Origin: Talpa occidentalis
Taxonomy: Eukaryota; Chordata; Mammalia; Eulipotyphla; Talpidae
Direction of reading: 5' to 3'
NCBI RefSeq assembly: GCF_014898055.3
Contig: NW_023603184.1
Coordinates: 114,008,615-114,072,614, forward strand
DNA: 64,000 bases
Shown: piece after piece, positions 45,625 to 58,219 of the stretch
How positions within the stretch are numbered: position 1 is the stretch's first letter
Layout: every line of letters begins with the position of its first letter
The notes under the pieces: generated by a model
What the model was told of the DNA's origin: nothing
What the model saw: only the letters and a program-made list of their open reading frames with translations
The model's database searches: none
Translations under genes and position numbers: made by a program

Positions 45625-48280
45625 TCAGATGGTTGTCAAATAGTATTTGACGATATACCCTTTAAAGCTAAACATTTCTTAAATGTAAACAAATATTGAA
45701 TATTAGTAGGTTTGTTTTTCTTAGTGGTGTAGACAGGCAACACTAAAACTATGAGCATTCTAGGATTGCAAAAATAAGTAAAAATATGTATAAATGTATA
45801 ATAGGATGCATGATTTTTATTTTATTTTATTTTATTTTTTTTACTTCAGAGGAGAGAATTGGACATCTAGAAAAGGAGGGAAATCACTTGTGCCTGGTGT
45901 ATATAATACACACATACACACACACACACACACATACATTTTTGGATTCTGTCCTTAAAGAAGTTCTCGAATCACTGAAGTCCTAGTACCAGTGAGCATA
46001 TTTAACATGTAGAACACATTTATTATTTGCAAACCAACTAAAAGTAAGTGCATTTCTTAACAAACTAGCTAATTTCAGGGCTGGTGCTGGGAAAGCATCA
46101 AATGAGTTTGAAATACTTGCTATGCCACAAATCCACAAATAAAGAAATGCCCAAAGAATGATAGAGACATGTCAAAAGGACATGTCAAAAAGAACACAAG
46201 AGCCAGCTTTAAGGGCTTTCCAAAGACCAAGTTCTTAGTACTTTGGGTATCAAAATATATGATAGTGACAGATTATAACATGTAAAATAATTTAAGAATT
46301 AAATAAGCAACTGCAAAGAAAGAAATGTTCTGTCTTATAGCAAGCTGGGAACTAATGTGTAAGTAGTGAGCAAATGGGAAAACCCCTTTATATTTTAATA
46401 AATCCCACAAAGTACTCTTGGAAGATTAAGCAGTTTAAAAGCTTGTGTTCACTTCATCTTCAAAGGATTTATTATCCTGGGTCTGCTTGTGTTCTGCATA
46501 AAATTGGCTAAAAGTAACGTGCAATTCCCAGCTTGCTAGTTTTCTCCCACAATTATTAATCATATATGAATATAGTCCATAGTTCACAATTATTAAACAA
46601 GCATAATATGACTAGGTATGTAACCTTTAGTCACTGCATTTTATTTTATTGTACATAAATCTGAAAAAACCCATATACAAACTATCACGATATATTGCCT
46701 GAGAATACCTTATTTCAATACTTCATACTATATATAAGAACTTTTGTCTAGATAAGTGGTACAATTCTCATTCCACTCAAAATGGAAAATCTGATAAATG
46801 TTGGTATTTCTTTGCTGACAGTTTTATCTCTGATGAGTGAGTAAAAGTTAAGGGAAATGGTCCAATGAACAATTATCCCCAAAAAAGGAAGTTCTGGTTG
46901 GTGATGTGAAAGTGATGGAAATAGTTAGAGATACTAATCATTTCATTAACTGTCTGAAATAGCTGTGAAAGGTAATATTCATCATTGTCAGACTTGCACA
47001 ATACAGTTGAAAGCACATTATAAGATTTTAAGAAAATTTTTAAATTTGCCCCATCATAGAAAATTTATTTCTAAAATCATGCATTTATGATGTTTTGTGT
47101 TAAATTTTGTCAGAGTTCCCATCAATGACAAGATTGTCTGAAGCTCTTAGCCAGATACTTGTGACTTGCTAGACACTATCTGGTCCTTGACATCTCCATT
47201 TCTTTGAATATTTTTCTTGCTATCTAGAATGTCTTTCCATTTCAGTATGTCTGTTTGGAGATGCACTTCTTTTCTTCAAGACTCCTAATATTTTTTCCTT
47301 GTACAATCTTACTTTATTTTTAAGATTCAGTTAATCTCTGCCTCTAACTTGTTCACATTACAGTTTCTGTATATCTTTTTTCAATACATATCTAGGAATT
47401 TCATAAACTTTATATACCTCTACCTCTGTTATGAGTATTTAAAATACAAACCTCTAATTTTTTAAAAAGTAAAATTCACATATATCTGTTTGAAGAAGGT
47501 ATTAGAGAGGGTAGGCCCACCATCTAACATTGTGTGAACTGTAGTCCTAAGTGGATAGGGGTCACTATCAAAACTCATGAAATTCTCTATCTAGAGTATA
47601 ATACAGAAGGAGGGCCCAAGTTTCCTCTACAATTTTTGATACATAATGTCCACTATTTTTAAAAAAAAAATCCAAGTATGCAAAAAGTACAAAACATTGA
47701 ACATGCCAAGCTAACCTAGATCTATCATTCTCTGAAGAAATAGGAAAAAAAATAGGTTCTCATAAGTGATACAGGTAAATATATAACATTTAAATAAAGA
47801 GAAAAATATATGTTAGCATGTCCTAACAAAACTATTAAGAGAGTAGATTTCATATTTAGTGTTCTAAAAGGATCACTAGGAGGAAGAGAGGGAGAGAGGA
47901 AGAACTAGAGAAAATAGTGGTTTGGAGAGGATTTATGAAGCACCAAACATCAAACGGTAGGACATTTCAATACCTTTTCCCAAGGATATTGAGCAATACG
48001 TTCCAGGAATATTTTCTCAATTAACTAGCGTACTACCAAAGAATTTTTTCAGTGACTAAGAGAAAATAGTCAAAATGGGCTTTGATAAATTCTTTTTATC
48101 TGGTGCACCCATCGAGAATATAAAATGAAACTTTTTGAAGACCTGAATATATTTTGAGAATATATAAAACATTTCTCCAGAGAAGATATAGGTGGGAACA
48201 AGGACACTTCATTGTTCCCTACACATATTTCAAAGAACATTTACATGACCGCCCTTATTGCTCAAATACATTTATATATT
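45625..48280. other. AT-rich non-coding DNA with simple repeats
   Basis: It holds a TTTTA run (45814-45841), a CA run (45907-45938), an L2-like plus-strand segment near 47170-47400 ('ttcttgctatctagaatgtc', low confidence) and a GGA-rich run at 47879-47906. No gene seen. Confidence 0.5.
45907..45938. repeat. (CA)n microsatellite, interrupted
   Basis: CA units with two CATACA interruptions. Confidence 0.9.
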
Positions 48281-48282
48281 TT

Positions 48283-48420
48283 TCCCTAGATTTACTGAGA
48301 TATAATTGACATATAAAATTACATTGTGTATTTGGCAATGATTAGATATACTTATATGTTATAAAATAATTGCCACAATAGTTAACACCTCCAACACCTA
48401 ATAAATTACCTTTTTAAGGT
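48283..48420 (-). mobile_element. LINE-1 3' end fragment, minus strand
   Basis: 'gatttactgagatataattg', 'acatataaaattacattgtg', 'aataattgccacaatagtta' and 'acacctccaacacc' match the antisense terminal 3'UTR of L1M elements. Confidence 0.75.
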
Positions 48421-48424
48421 TTGG

Positions 48425-48895
48425 TAAAAGCATTTAAGACAGATTTCTTGACAACTTTATCCATAATGAAAAACTCATATCACATAAGAATCTGTATCAT
48501 TCATCTACAAAATTATAACTAAAAATTTTAAATAGTCTGCAACCTTTTAACTCAATTATTAGTAGAGTGTATAGCTGATTTCTCAAGTGGTTATAACCTT
48601 TACCTACAATCCAAACACTACATTTTAGTGTTTGTTCTACAAGTATTCCAGGTAGTATGTGATAAACAAAACTTTATTGTCCCTGACCATAGTGACCTTT
48701 ACAAGCCTGCACAAATAGCAAAACCATCATAAAAGTTTTCTGTGTTACTGAGAAATGACGTATATCAAATATTCCCTTCTATAATGCTCTGAATTGGAAG
48801 CTTGAAAAAAATTAAAGGAATCAATAATTAGTATCTATTCTGGGAGGGGAGAATAAGCTGCTCAGTGAAATAAAAGGTTTCTTTTAATAAAATAT
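48425..48895. other. AT-rich non-coding DNA
   Basis: No feature recognised. Confidence 0.5.
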
Positions 48896-48899
48896 GACA

Positions 48900-49145
48900 T
48901 ATATTAGGGTACCAGATTAGGTCCTGGATATAAACAGGGGAGAACACATTGTCTCTGCTCTTAACAGAATTCACACTCCAGAGAAGAGCGCAGAGATATG
49001 CACAAGGATAGTTAAGTATAGTTGGAATGCTAATTGACCCTAAGAAAGATAAATAATGTATGACAGGAGGTCACAAACTGAAGAGTGATAAATTCTGTTT
49101 AAGGCATGCAGGGATTCTCAGAAAAATTGGAAGGCACTATCTCTG
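48900..49145 (-). repeat. L2-like fragment, minus strand
   Basis: 'cattgtctctgctcttaaca' then 'gaattcacactccagagaag' match the antisense L2 block (acagtccctgccctcaaggagctcacagtctag). 'gcatgcagggattctcag' corresponds to the following 'gggaaggcttcctgg' region. Confidence 0.5.
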
Positions 49146-49358
49146 ATACATGATACATAACACATCTAAAATGGTGATAAAAAAGATATTCCCCTCACTC
49201 TGGTCAAAGATTCTAAGATGCAGATTTGCAGGGGTGATCTGGAAACGGTGTTTGCTTTAATAACCTTTACAAGGAAGGGCTGTAACCTAAGGGGCCAAGA
49301 AGCAGATCACAGTCAGTCTATAAAAAACTTATTTGATGTTAAGGAATTTGTGTTTTAT

Positions 49359-49629
49359 TTATTTTTAAAAAAGATTTATTTATGCATACAAAAACTGGGG
49401 TACAGGCCAGAGGTGCAGGGGCTGAGAGGACTCACCAGAAACAGAGTGGGGAACAGAGCAGGCAGATCAACTGAAATACACTGCTGAGGAGAGCAGTGGG
49501 CAAGTCAGGAGAGGTCTGCTGCGACATGTTGGATGCTCCCTGGCTGGCCGGGAATCGAACTCCTGCTGCAGTGGCTGTGGATATCTTCGTAGGTTGTATC
49601 TTAACCTCTTGCACCACCAGGGAGGCCCC
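49359..49629 (-). mobile_element. tRNA-derived SINE, variant B, full length
   Basis: It has 'gcatacaaaaactggggtac', 'ctggccgggaatcgaactcc' and 'ttgcaccaccagggaggcc'. The target-site duplication 'tgtgttttat' lies at 49349-49358 and 49630-49639. It lies tail to tail with the plus-strand SINE at 49832 after a 202-bp gap. The 89- and 61-codon frames here are spurious. Confidence 0.92.
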
Positions 49630-49730
49630 TGTGTTTTATATTTTAGGCAATCAAGAACTATAGGAGTTTACTGTTACTACTATTAATATAACTATTTATG
49701 GAGCATCTATTGCTGTATTAAAATATAGGA

Positions 49731-49775
49731 GCAATATATATATAATTATATAAATAAATATATATATATATATAA
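49731..49775. repeat. TA-rich simple repeat
   Basis: Mixed TATATA/TAAATA units. Confidence 0.85.
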
Positions 49776-49831
49776 ACAAATTTAAAAGTGATTTGCTTCC
49801 TGGTGAAGTCTATTTAAAATAAACTACACCT

Positions 49832-50102
49832 GGGCTTCCCCGGTGGTGCAGCGGTTGAGCACTGGGTTGCGAAGCTGCCCGCAGCCTCTGCAGCACTGCT
49901 TCCATCCCTGGCCACTGGTGAGGATCCCACATGGCGCGACAGACCTCTCCTGCCTCCCCCTGCTACCCACAGCTGTGTACTTCTCATCAGTCTGCCTGTT
50001 CTGTTCCCCACTCTGGCTCTGATGAATTCTCTCACCCTCCCGCACTTCTGACTGTACCCAGTGCTTATATAAATAAATAAATCTTTTAAAAAATAATAAA
50101 AT
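49832..50102 (+). mobile_element. tRNA-derived SINE, variant A, full length reference copy
   Basis: The cleanest copy. The head is 'gggcttccccggtggtgcag' with A-box-like tggtgcagcgg, a mutated B box ('gcttccatccctgg'), 'gatcccacatggcgcgacag', and variant A 'ctgactgtacccagtgctt'. The tail is AATAAATAAATCTTTT followed by AATAAAATAAA. A 16-bp target-site duplication 'aaaataaactacacct' lies at 49816-49831 and 50103-50118 without mismatch. The AATAAA plus TCTTTT tail is the T+ SINE layout. Two overlapping minus frames (49814-50045) are spurious. Confidence 0.95.
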
Positions 50103-50119
50103 AAAATAAACTACACCTT

Positions 50120-51295
50120 AGTTTATGTACTGTGCCATACCTATTAAGTTTATTGTAATGTAGCTTTGAATAATGAAAAAGACACATTTTTTTTTTACAA
50201 AAAATATAAATGAACAAAGGTTGGCTTTTTTATTTATGAAAGTACCCAAAATATATGGGAACTTTCTTGCAGATTTACTCTTCAGATTTCTGCATTAGTA
50301 TATAATTACAAACTATATTTCCCAGCCTAGCAGATATATTCTAAGGTGAATAAGGAATATTAATAAAAACATACAATTTATTTGGTCATTTTAACAATGA
50401 CATGTCAAAAAGTCTTGTCTTAGAAAATTTATTCTGAGCAATACTTTTTGAAAGTTGTTACACAACCCTGGCCAAATCATGCAAATACTTATGTGCATAC
50501 ACAATAAGAACAGCATCTGAAATCTGATGTCCTTATTACACAGTTATTAGATCTCACAGAAAGTTGCCTTCTTTTTATAGTGCCATAGATTGTTATATGC
50601 TATTTGCAATATGATCACACATGCTTATTCACTTATTAGTTTCTCAAGTATGAATTTGATCAAGAGCTTAATCATATGTATATTTATTTGTTAAATTGAT
50701 TTTTAAGAGCTATTTATACATAATCAGAAATGTTCAAATTTCTGTTTTGATAAAAAGATTTGGTTCCTATCAAATTGTATGACATTTTAGTAGCAGGGTT
50801 TTCAACCTGTTTTTTAAAGCACAACAATGTGAGTATATATAATATACGATGAAAATCAGTTAAACATAAACACTGAAACTGTTCTGGGTAAATTGAAGCC
50901 AGAAATATTGGGTTAAATGCAAAATATAAGTCAAATTTCTAGAAATTGAATTTGATGGTTTATTAAAATCTATACATGTTCATTGATAAAGGAGTAAATT
51001 ATTAAAAAATATAAAATTGCTAAAGGCAGAGAAAGAAGAAATGTGAAAGGTAAACATGAACATGACAATGAAAACTAAAATACAAGTTTCTTGTCAACAT
51101 TGACATATTACTTCATTAAAGACAGGAAGCAAAAGCTAAATATTACAAAAAGGAAAATACAGATTTCTTAATGTGTTTCACTTATCTATTTATTAATTTC
51201 CAATTTATCTCCTTCTTGTCTCATGAGGAAATCTTTTTTGAAAACAATGAATTGTTCAGATATTATAACTCTGTAGCAGTCCCTACATGGTTAAT
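50120..51295. other. AT-rich non-coding DNA
   Basis: No gene or assignable repeat seen. Confidence 0.5.
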
Positions 51296-51299
51296 ATTT

Positions 51300-51827
51300 A
51301 TAATGCTTAAGTTTTTTTATTTTACATGTTATTTTTATTTTAATATAATTTCAACAAAAAAGGTAGAATAAAGACAGAATTCCCATATATTCCTTATAAA
51401 ATTAATAATTTGATGAAATTTTGCCCCATTCTCATAAATAAATAGAAAGATGATAGATAGGTAGATTATAGATTGGGGTGGGGGGAGAGAGAAAAGAATT
51501 TTTGGTGAACATTCGTGGAAAGGTCAGAGATAGTGTGTTTCTTTGCCACTAAATATTTGAGTGAAGAGTTTTTATGCACAAGGGATAGATCTTCTCTCAC
51601 ATGACCATAGTACTGTGATCAAAACCAAGAAATTTTGGCATTGATATATTTCCACAGTATTATCTACATTCAATATTCAGTTGTCACCATTGCCTCAATC
51701 ATATCCGTTATAACTATTTTTCTCCTGATTCAAGTTCCAGTGTCAGACTGCATAATTTGTCATATTTGTTTAAGATTCTTTAATGCAAAATAGTATCTCA
51801 GCTTTTCCTAATTTTCTTGGCTTTACC
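51300..51827 (-). mobile_element. LINE-1 (L1MC/MD-type) 3'UTR, part 1, minus strand
   Basis: 'gaattcccatatattcctta', 'ccactaaatatttgagtgaa', 'cacatgaccatagtactgtg', 'gtattatctacattcaatat' and 'ctaattttcttggctttacc' occur in the order expected for the antisense old L1 3'UTR. A SINE splits it at 51828. Confidence 0.65.
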
Positions 51828-52101
51828 TTTTTTTTTTTAAAGATTTATTTATTTATGCAACAAGAACTGTGTTACAGGCCAGAGGTGCAGGGGTTTGAGA
51901 GGATTCACCAGAGTCAGAGTGGGGAACAGGACAGCCAGATCTACTGAAATACACTGTTGAGGGGAGCAGTGGGCGAGTCAGGAGAGCTCTGCTGTGCCAT
52001 GTGGGTCAGCGCCATGGCAGGGGATCGAACTTCTGCTTCAGTGGCTGTGAATAGCTTCATAGTGCTGTGACTTATACCCCTTACATCACCAGGGATGCCC
52101 C
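51828..52101 (-). mobile_element. tRNA-derived SINE, variant B
   Basis: It has 'gcaacaagaactgtgttaca', 'gaggattcaccagagtcag' and the antisense head 'catcaccagggatgccc'. A short duplication 'gctttac' lies at 51820-51826 and 52103-52109. It sits inside LINE-1 3'UTR. Confidence 0.88.
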
Positions 52102-52102
52102 A

Positions 52103-52310
52103 GCTTTACAATTTTTGCATAGTTGAAACAGGTACTTTGTAGTCTATTAAATCAGTCCAAGTTTATCCTTTAAGTGGATCAAGTTATGCATTTTTGGGAG
52201 GGGTGCCACTGGGGTGATATGATATCCTTGTATCAGAAGCACAGTATGTTCATAAGTCCTAACACTGGTGATTTAGCTGAATAATAGCAAATCTCTTCCC
52301 TTCTTGGAGT
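52103..52310 (-). mobile_element. LINE-1 3'UTR, part 2, minus strand
   Basis: 'ggggtgccactggggtgata', 'tgatatccttgtatcagaag' and 'ataagtcctaacactggtg' continue the old L1 3'UTR block after the SINE. Confidence 0.55.
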
Positions 52311-52314
52311 TGAG

Positions 52315-53155
52315 GAGGGAGCTGGTAGACAGGCAGTCACTTCTCTCATAATATTTTTTATGGGTTCACAGGACAAAAATGTGGAGTGGGAGAAATGCAT
52401 GTGAAGTGTTTTTTATAAACTTTAAAATAGCTTCATAAGTTATGGCCCTCAAGTACTGAAACTGATGAATAAAGTATTCATTTTATTTGTAGAATGGGGA
52501 GGTAGGTTTGAATCCCCATTAAACAGGCTTCTGATGGCCAGTGAATTTGCTGAACAAAATTGAATATGTATCATATTTTGCCGTAACTGTTCATTTTACA
52601 AATTTTCAAAGTTATTCTATGGTAATTCGCAATGACATTTCTGAAGCTGTGTAAGTTTCATGTACTATCAATTTATGGGTTTTATTATTCTTTTATTCTC
52701 TGAGCCACTGATCATTTATATTTACTGCACAGTATATTCATGGTAACTGCATAACTGTTCACATTTTTTTTTCCCACAAAGCAATCAGTTTCAGTGTTTC
52801 TTATTTAACTCTGGATCATTCCCATTGCTTTTACCACTTACACCACATTTCCCCACTAAGCTCTCTACCAATATTTCACTGCCGTTAGGTTTTAGGTTCA
52901 AGATAATATATATCTGAGAAGTTTATAACTGTTGGCCTATTATCTTTGTTTTATATTTTTTGTCCAAATTAATTGAAAGGTATAGTTTCCTATAGTATAT
53001 AAAAAACTGTGAAGAAAATGAAATTTAATCAACATGTAAGTTGGCTGGTTTCTCCCAGATAACTTTCACCCTTATTGAAATCTACTTCTCTATTGTTTTG
53101 TTTCAATAAATCTAGATACCTAAACCCGCTCCAATTTATAGACTTGAGAAATGGT
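52315..53155. other. AT-rich non-coding DNA
   Basis: No gene seen; possibly further diverged L1. Confidence 0.45.
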
Positions 53156-53159
53156 ATCA

Positions 53160-53880
53160 TTGTCATTTAATGTTTGGTAGAATTTGCCAGTGAATCCATT
53201 AAGGGTTAGTGCTTTCCTTTTGGGAAGGCTAGTAATGAAAGAATTGCCTTAATAGATAGGTATAGCTCTATTTAGATTTTCTTTTTCTCCTTATATGAAC
53301 TTTTTGTTGTTTTGTCTTTAAGGAATTGGTGTATATCATGTAATTTATCAAATCTGTGGCTATAGAGTTGTTCAGAGTATAAATTTATTATCCTTTATTG
53401 TCATGGGGTTAGCAGTGATAAGCCCCTCTTTCAGTTCTAATATTAGTAACTTGTGTATTCTCTGTTATTTCTTGGTCAATATAGTCATCAGGTTATCAAT
53501 TTTCTTGATTTTTTTTCAAAGAATCAGCTTTTGGTTTCACTGATTTTCTCTATAGAAAGTGAGAAACTCCTGTGGGGATCTCACTTAATAGGCATTCAAC
53601 CTCCAGCAAGTTGTCAAAATTGCCATTTAAGTGTTTCTTCCAAATTATGGCTCCAGAGGTTTCTGCTTAATGCAAACTGATGTGATTCTCTATTTTCACT
53701 TGTCTTTCCAGATTTCAGGGAGGTGCTGTGCCCTCAACCTCAATTCATTAGTGTGTTCAAAAGAAGTTATTACTTCAGTTTGTTCAGATATTTTCTTGTT
53801 TTAAGGAAGGAAGTGACAACTTTCCAAGTTCTTGAAATGTCTAAGTTGAAACTGGAAGTTTCTGAAATGTCTTTTCTTTT
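53160..53880 (-). mobile_element. LINE-1 ORF2 and 5' region remnant, minus strand
   Basis: ORF2 antisense landmarks 'gtttggtagaatttgccagt', 'cagttctaatattagtaact' and 'aaagaatcagcttttggttt' run to about 53560. The following segment, with 'ttcttgttttaaggaaggaa', resembles an L1 5'UTR end, so ORF1 and most of ORF2 are deleted. The 75-codon plus frame at 53453-53680 is spurious. Confidence 0.75.
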
Positions 53881-53884
53881 ATAG

Positions 53885-54575
53885 TTTATTTCTCCTTTGG
53901 GTCTAGTGTTACCTCCATTTTCACCACATTGAACTCTCTCTGAGAGTTTCTAATGCCAGTGCTGTCCCTACTATTTCTGTTCACTAGGTACCATTCATCC
54001 TTCCTGTAGTTCAGAGGGCGTGTGTGATCTCCTTAATTTGGTCACATAGCTTGTAAGTTCAGATGTCACATCACAGATCAATAAATACAGCAGGTGAGTT
54101 TCCTTCAAATTTAATTCCATCTATTTTTATACACTGTCTAGAAACAGAAAGAAAAAATTATTATTAAATCACAGTGAACTCACTATGAGTTAGGAGGCTA
54201 GTACAAAATAGCCCCTTACTGTTTCTGACATCAATTTCTCATACTATCCTGACACTGATCCAAACAGTGTCTAAAAATATTTTATGGCCTCCAGCCTCTT
54301 CCAAGACCATCAATCTTCTCTCAGTCTTTTCTTCCTTTAGTTCTGCTCTTCAGGCCACAGCTCCACCCCAGGTGTGCTTATATACCGGGCCTCCCTGTTG
54401 ATTCTACCCTCCAGTTGCAGTGGCTGTTCCACGCTGGAGAATATATTAGGTCATAAAATTTCCAGACAGTAGGTCAATAAGAAAGGCAAAATTGACCCTT
54501 TCAATAGAAAAATGTTATATGAGAATAAAAATCACAGTCAATGCTATGACCTATAATACCCAATGCAATCTAGAC
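53885..54575. other. Non-coding DNA
   Basis: Slightly less AT-rich, family not recognised. No gene seen. Confidence 0.45.
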
Positions 54576-54579
54576 CCAA

Positions 54580-54885
54580 TTTGACCCTTTTTCCTGCCCT
54601 CTTTCATAACTACTTGTAACTTCCTTGCTATTCTTCAAATTACACTAAAAGTACCCTATCTCAGGAACACTATGTTTATACACTTCCCTGCTAGAATGTA
54701 CTTCCTTTTAACTGTTTCTTTCACTTTTTTATTATCTCTACTAAATTTCATTTCTTAAAGTGCTTCCCGAATAATCTATACAAAATAGCTGCTGTCCTGA
54801 CCATTTACATTTTTTTCCTCTTTCTTCATATGTTCTTTTATTGAATAAATGAACATTTATGTTATTATTTTCTCTTTATCTGGAA
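54580..54885 (+). repeat. L2 LINE fragment, plus strand
   Basis: 'aacttccttgctattcttc', 'ctgctagaatgtacttcctt', 'aagtgcttcccgaataatct' and 'cttcatatgttcttttattg' follow the order of the L2 3' region (ttgctgttccc ... gccttccctgac ... cttcatagcactt). Confidence 0.5.
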
Positions 54886-54930
54886 GAGAAAGTAAAGCAA
54901 AGTTAAGTCCCACCTAATTATAATACATGT

Positions 54931-55001
54931 ATAAATATATATACTTACAAATACATGCATATCATGTATATATACTATACATGTGTATATGTATATATAG
55001 C
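54931..55001. repeat. TA-rich imperfect palindromic run
   Basis: ATATATAC / GTATATAT-type units around 'tatactatacatgtgtatat' can fold back on themselves. Confidence 0.7.
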
Positions 55002-55079
55002 TGCATAAATAACAGCAAAATAAGAAACCAAATGCTTTGAGAAGATGTAATAAGGAATATATTCTTACCGGGTTGCCAG

Positions 55080-55830
55080 AGGGTTTTTCAGAAGAAATTT
55101 AAGGTGAGACCTAAAAGATGACTAGAAGCCAGTTATGAGGAGAGTAATAAAGATTTTCAGGTAGGAAGCATAACATATATAAAAATCCTTAGGTAGGAAA
55201 GCACGTGGCATGTTTAAGTCCCTGAGAGACCCTTGGATAAAACACAATCAGGAGAGTAGAGGCCGCAGACCGCAGGCTAGGTCATGTAGGAGCTGAGATG
55301 TATTTTTTAGAGAAAAAGGAGGTCATTGGACAGTTTTAGTCAAAAGGATAGCAAAGCAATTTTTTTTTTTTTACAAAATTATCAACTTGACTGCTATGTG
55401 GAAAATGGAATTTAAAGTGACAAAATAATTAGAGATAAGACAATAGATTAGTATAGTAAGTACTCCAAATGAAATTGACAGTGACTTGTTCCAAAATAAA
55501 GATTAGATAGATGGGTGGTGATACTTTCTTTTGTATGAAGTGGTCTCAAAATGACCTGATCTGATAAACTAGATGTGGGAGTAAGGAAAAGTCACTTGTG
55601 TGACTTGATGGATAGTAGTGATATTTATTAATTAATATGGAGAAATCTATTGGAAAAAAATGTTTTGTGAAAGGACATGGGAAAGGGAGAAGTCAACAGT
55701 TCAATTTAGTTGTATTAAGTATGAAATTATCTTTGAGATCAACAGGTGGATGTTTGAGAAAGGCAATTAGATACACAAATACATGATAGAAACTGAATGA
55801 GGTGTTTGAACTAATGAGAGAAAATTGAGT
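55080..55830 (-). repeat. L2-like ancient repeat, minus strand
   Basis: 'aaggtgagacctaaaagatg', 'aggaaagcacgtggcatgtt', 'gctaggtcatgtaggagctg' and 'gtcattggacagttttagtc' resemble the common old repeat order (gctgagacctgaagg ... cgtgcttggcatgttc ... gggccttgtagg ... agccattggagggtttt). The later 'gagaagtcaacagttcaatt' and 'caacaggtggatgtttgaga' fit the same element. Confidence 0.55.
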
Positions 55831-55834
55831 TTTT

Positions 55835-56980
55835 CTTCTTAAATATTTCTAAACAATTTTACTTCCTTAATAAAATTTAATATAAAATAAATATATCAGT
55901 AATTCTTGTTATTTCCAATAACATGTCATGTATTGATTGTAGTATAGAATAGAAAGAAAAAGACTAGTAACTATGAGTATAGGCTACCAAACACCAAAGG
56001 ATGCTTTACTTTTTTTTTTTTTTCATTTTTTTTTAGTGATGCCATACATTTAATTATTTACATTTAACACATGGGAAAGCGGGCATTTAAAAATTTTAAA
56101 TTGTCCCAAGATCAATCAGATTCGAAGAGGTAGAATCAATATTTAAGGTCATCTGTTTGTTACTAAAGCCCATACTTTTCTTTATCACCATGGCATCAGT
56201 ACATATTTTTCCTTTCTCCCTTAATGAAATAGTAATAAAAGTCAATTATTTCCAGAGTGGAGGAAAATATAGGAATGTTTTTTATAAGAACAGGCATAAG
56301 TAAATACAAATGGTAAGATAAACTTCTTTCCCTTTAGAAGTTATTACTACTTACAGTGCAGCCTATAAATATCTTATCAGAGCAGTTGAAGAAATGTTGG
56401 AATGAATTAAGCAGTAATTTTACTTAACTCCAAACATGAGTGTGTATTTTCAAATTCCCAGTTTTGTTACAATTTCAAAAAGTCTGAAAAATAATTTTCA
56501 CCATCTTCTTAAAAGCACGCACAGAAGAATGATGTCTTAGCAGCCAGTTATTTCCAGTACAGTAACTTGGTATTTTAGGGGATTAAGTTATTCCTTAAGG
56601 TAAGAATTAAGTACTTGATCAAGATTCTGGTACTGTTTATTATTAGAATTACCAGGAGGGCTGGTATTTGCTGTTCTGCTATTTTTGACAGGGTCAGAGA
56701 CAGTGAGAAACATTGTCTCCTAAGAGGTATTTCTAAAATGTGATCATGCATTTTTTACAACTTGAGGGATTCTATTCCATTTGCTTACCTAATTCCATCT
56801 CATTTGGAATATTAAGTGATAGTCTCTCTCTGTCTTTCTCTAAGGAGTTTGGAAGAAAAACAGACTAGAAATATTCCTTTGTGTTCTTGCTTATAGATGA
56901 AAATAATCTCTTTTTTTCTGCAGAAGCTAAACTTTCTCTCTTTTTTCAGATAGAGATAATTTTTCCCATTATTTTAAACA
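55835..56980. other. AT-rich non-coding DNA with T-runs
   Basis: T-runs lie at 56010-56034. No gene or assignable repeat seen. Confidence 0.5.
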
Positions 56981-56984
56981 AATT

Positions 56985-57240
56985 AATTGATTTTAATTGA
57001 GGTAATATTTGGATACTCCTAACAGGTATTGCCATTGTGTGTATCTATCACCTTACCCTTAGTCCACCACCATTGTTTTTTGTGCTTCCTTCTCTTTTTG
57101 TTCTTATCCCTCCTGCCCACACTTCCTGCTCTGGATACTTCAATTCTGTACTTTCAAGGGTTAGTTTTGAAGCTCATCTTTTTCTTTAATATGTCTCCTA
57201 CTTTGTGCAACCCAAAAGTTACTCTGTTTCATTCATTTTT
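56985..57240 (-). mobile_element. LINE-1 3' end fragment, minus strand
   Basis: 'gattttaattgaggtaatat' and 'ggtattgccattgtgtgtat' then 'caattctgtactttcaagg' resemble the antisense L1 3' end and match the block at 19880-19950. The 71-codon plus frame at 57029-57244 is spurious. Confidence 0.55.
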
Positions 57241-57244
57241 GTGA

Positions 57245-58215
57245 GAATAGTAACAAATATAAAAAGAGTAGTAACAAGAATATCAAATTTATTTTAAATA
57301 ATATATATAGTAATAATATAATGAATTATTTTTAATTAAGGTATTCCATTCTTTTTCTACTGTTCTATTAGAAAATCATTTTAACATATTACAATATTTA
57401 GAATATTATAATTATATAAAATGAAGTTACTTCTTTTTATTCTGAAGCAAGGAGAAAAGGAGAAAGAACAACGAGAACAGATATCATTTATTGAAAGATA
57501 ATATATGCCTGAGAAATTACGGATGTGATTTTCAAAACTTGTGATATGGGAAATTTGTTTTATGAAGATGATTAAAGGAAGGTTCAAAAATTAATTAAAG
57601 CTGACATAATTAGCAAGAAAAAGGATTGTACAAGTTTTATATAATATTCTGGAATGAATTTGTTGTCTTAACATATTCATGAGTTACTCAGAGTGACTAA
57701 ATTCTACTATTTACTTTTGGCTGTGCTTAGAGATGTGTGGAAATCCCCCAATTTGCATAATGGAAATGTAGAAAATAACTTCCATAAAAGGAAATAATTA
57801 TTGTTAATGTAATTTGACAGATAAACATAGAAGTAGCTATTCTTATCTTTATTCTTGATTAACAGGCATTTCAATTTGATTACTATTTTATTGCCTAATG
57901 AACATCATATAGATATGCCACACTTCATTCATGCTTATTGAATTTTTATTTGGGCATAGTATTGCTACAGGAATATCTTTTTTTGCTCTAATTTATCTGG
58001 TAAATGTTTATGTCACTTTATGACCAACTACTTTGTGTTCATTTGTTTAAAATATTTGCTACACAAAAAATTGTAATTTAACTGTTTGCTGTTTGGTTAA
58101 AACTTAGAGACCCAGTTGTTTGAGTGGTGAATATCGTAGGTTAGGTTTTCTTGAAGCAGAAGCTGACATGGGGTTTTCACTCAGCATTATGGCTGTAAGG
58201 TTTGTCCTTGCTGTA
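57245..58215. other. AT-rich non-coding DNA
   Basis: No gene or assignable repeat seen. Confidence 0.5.
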
Positions 58216-58219
58216 GCAA

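Noticed and set aside
49832..49905. A functional tRNA gene
   Set aside because: The tRNA-like head belongs to a SINE with tail and target duplication, the B box is mutated, and no cloverleaf with an acceptor stem closes.
54380..54440. Another SINE copy ('gggcctccctgttgattc')
   Set aside because: Only the first ten or so bases resemble the SINE head; nothing of the body follows.
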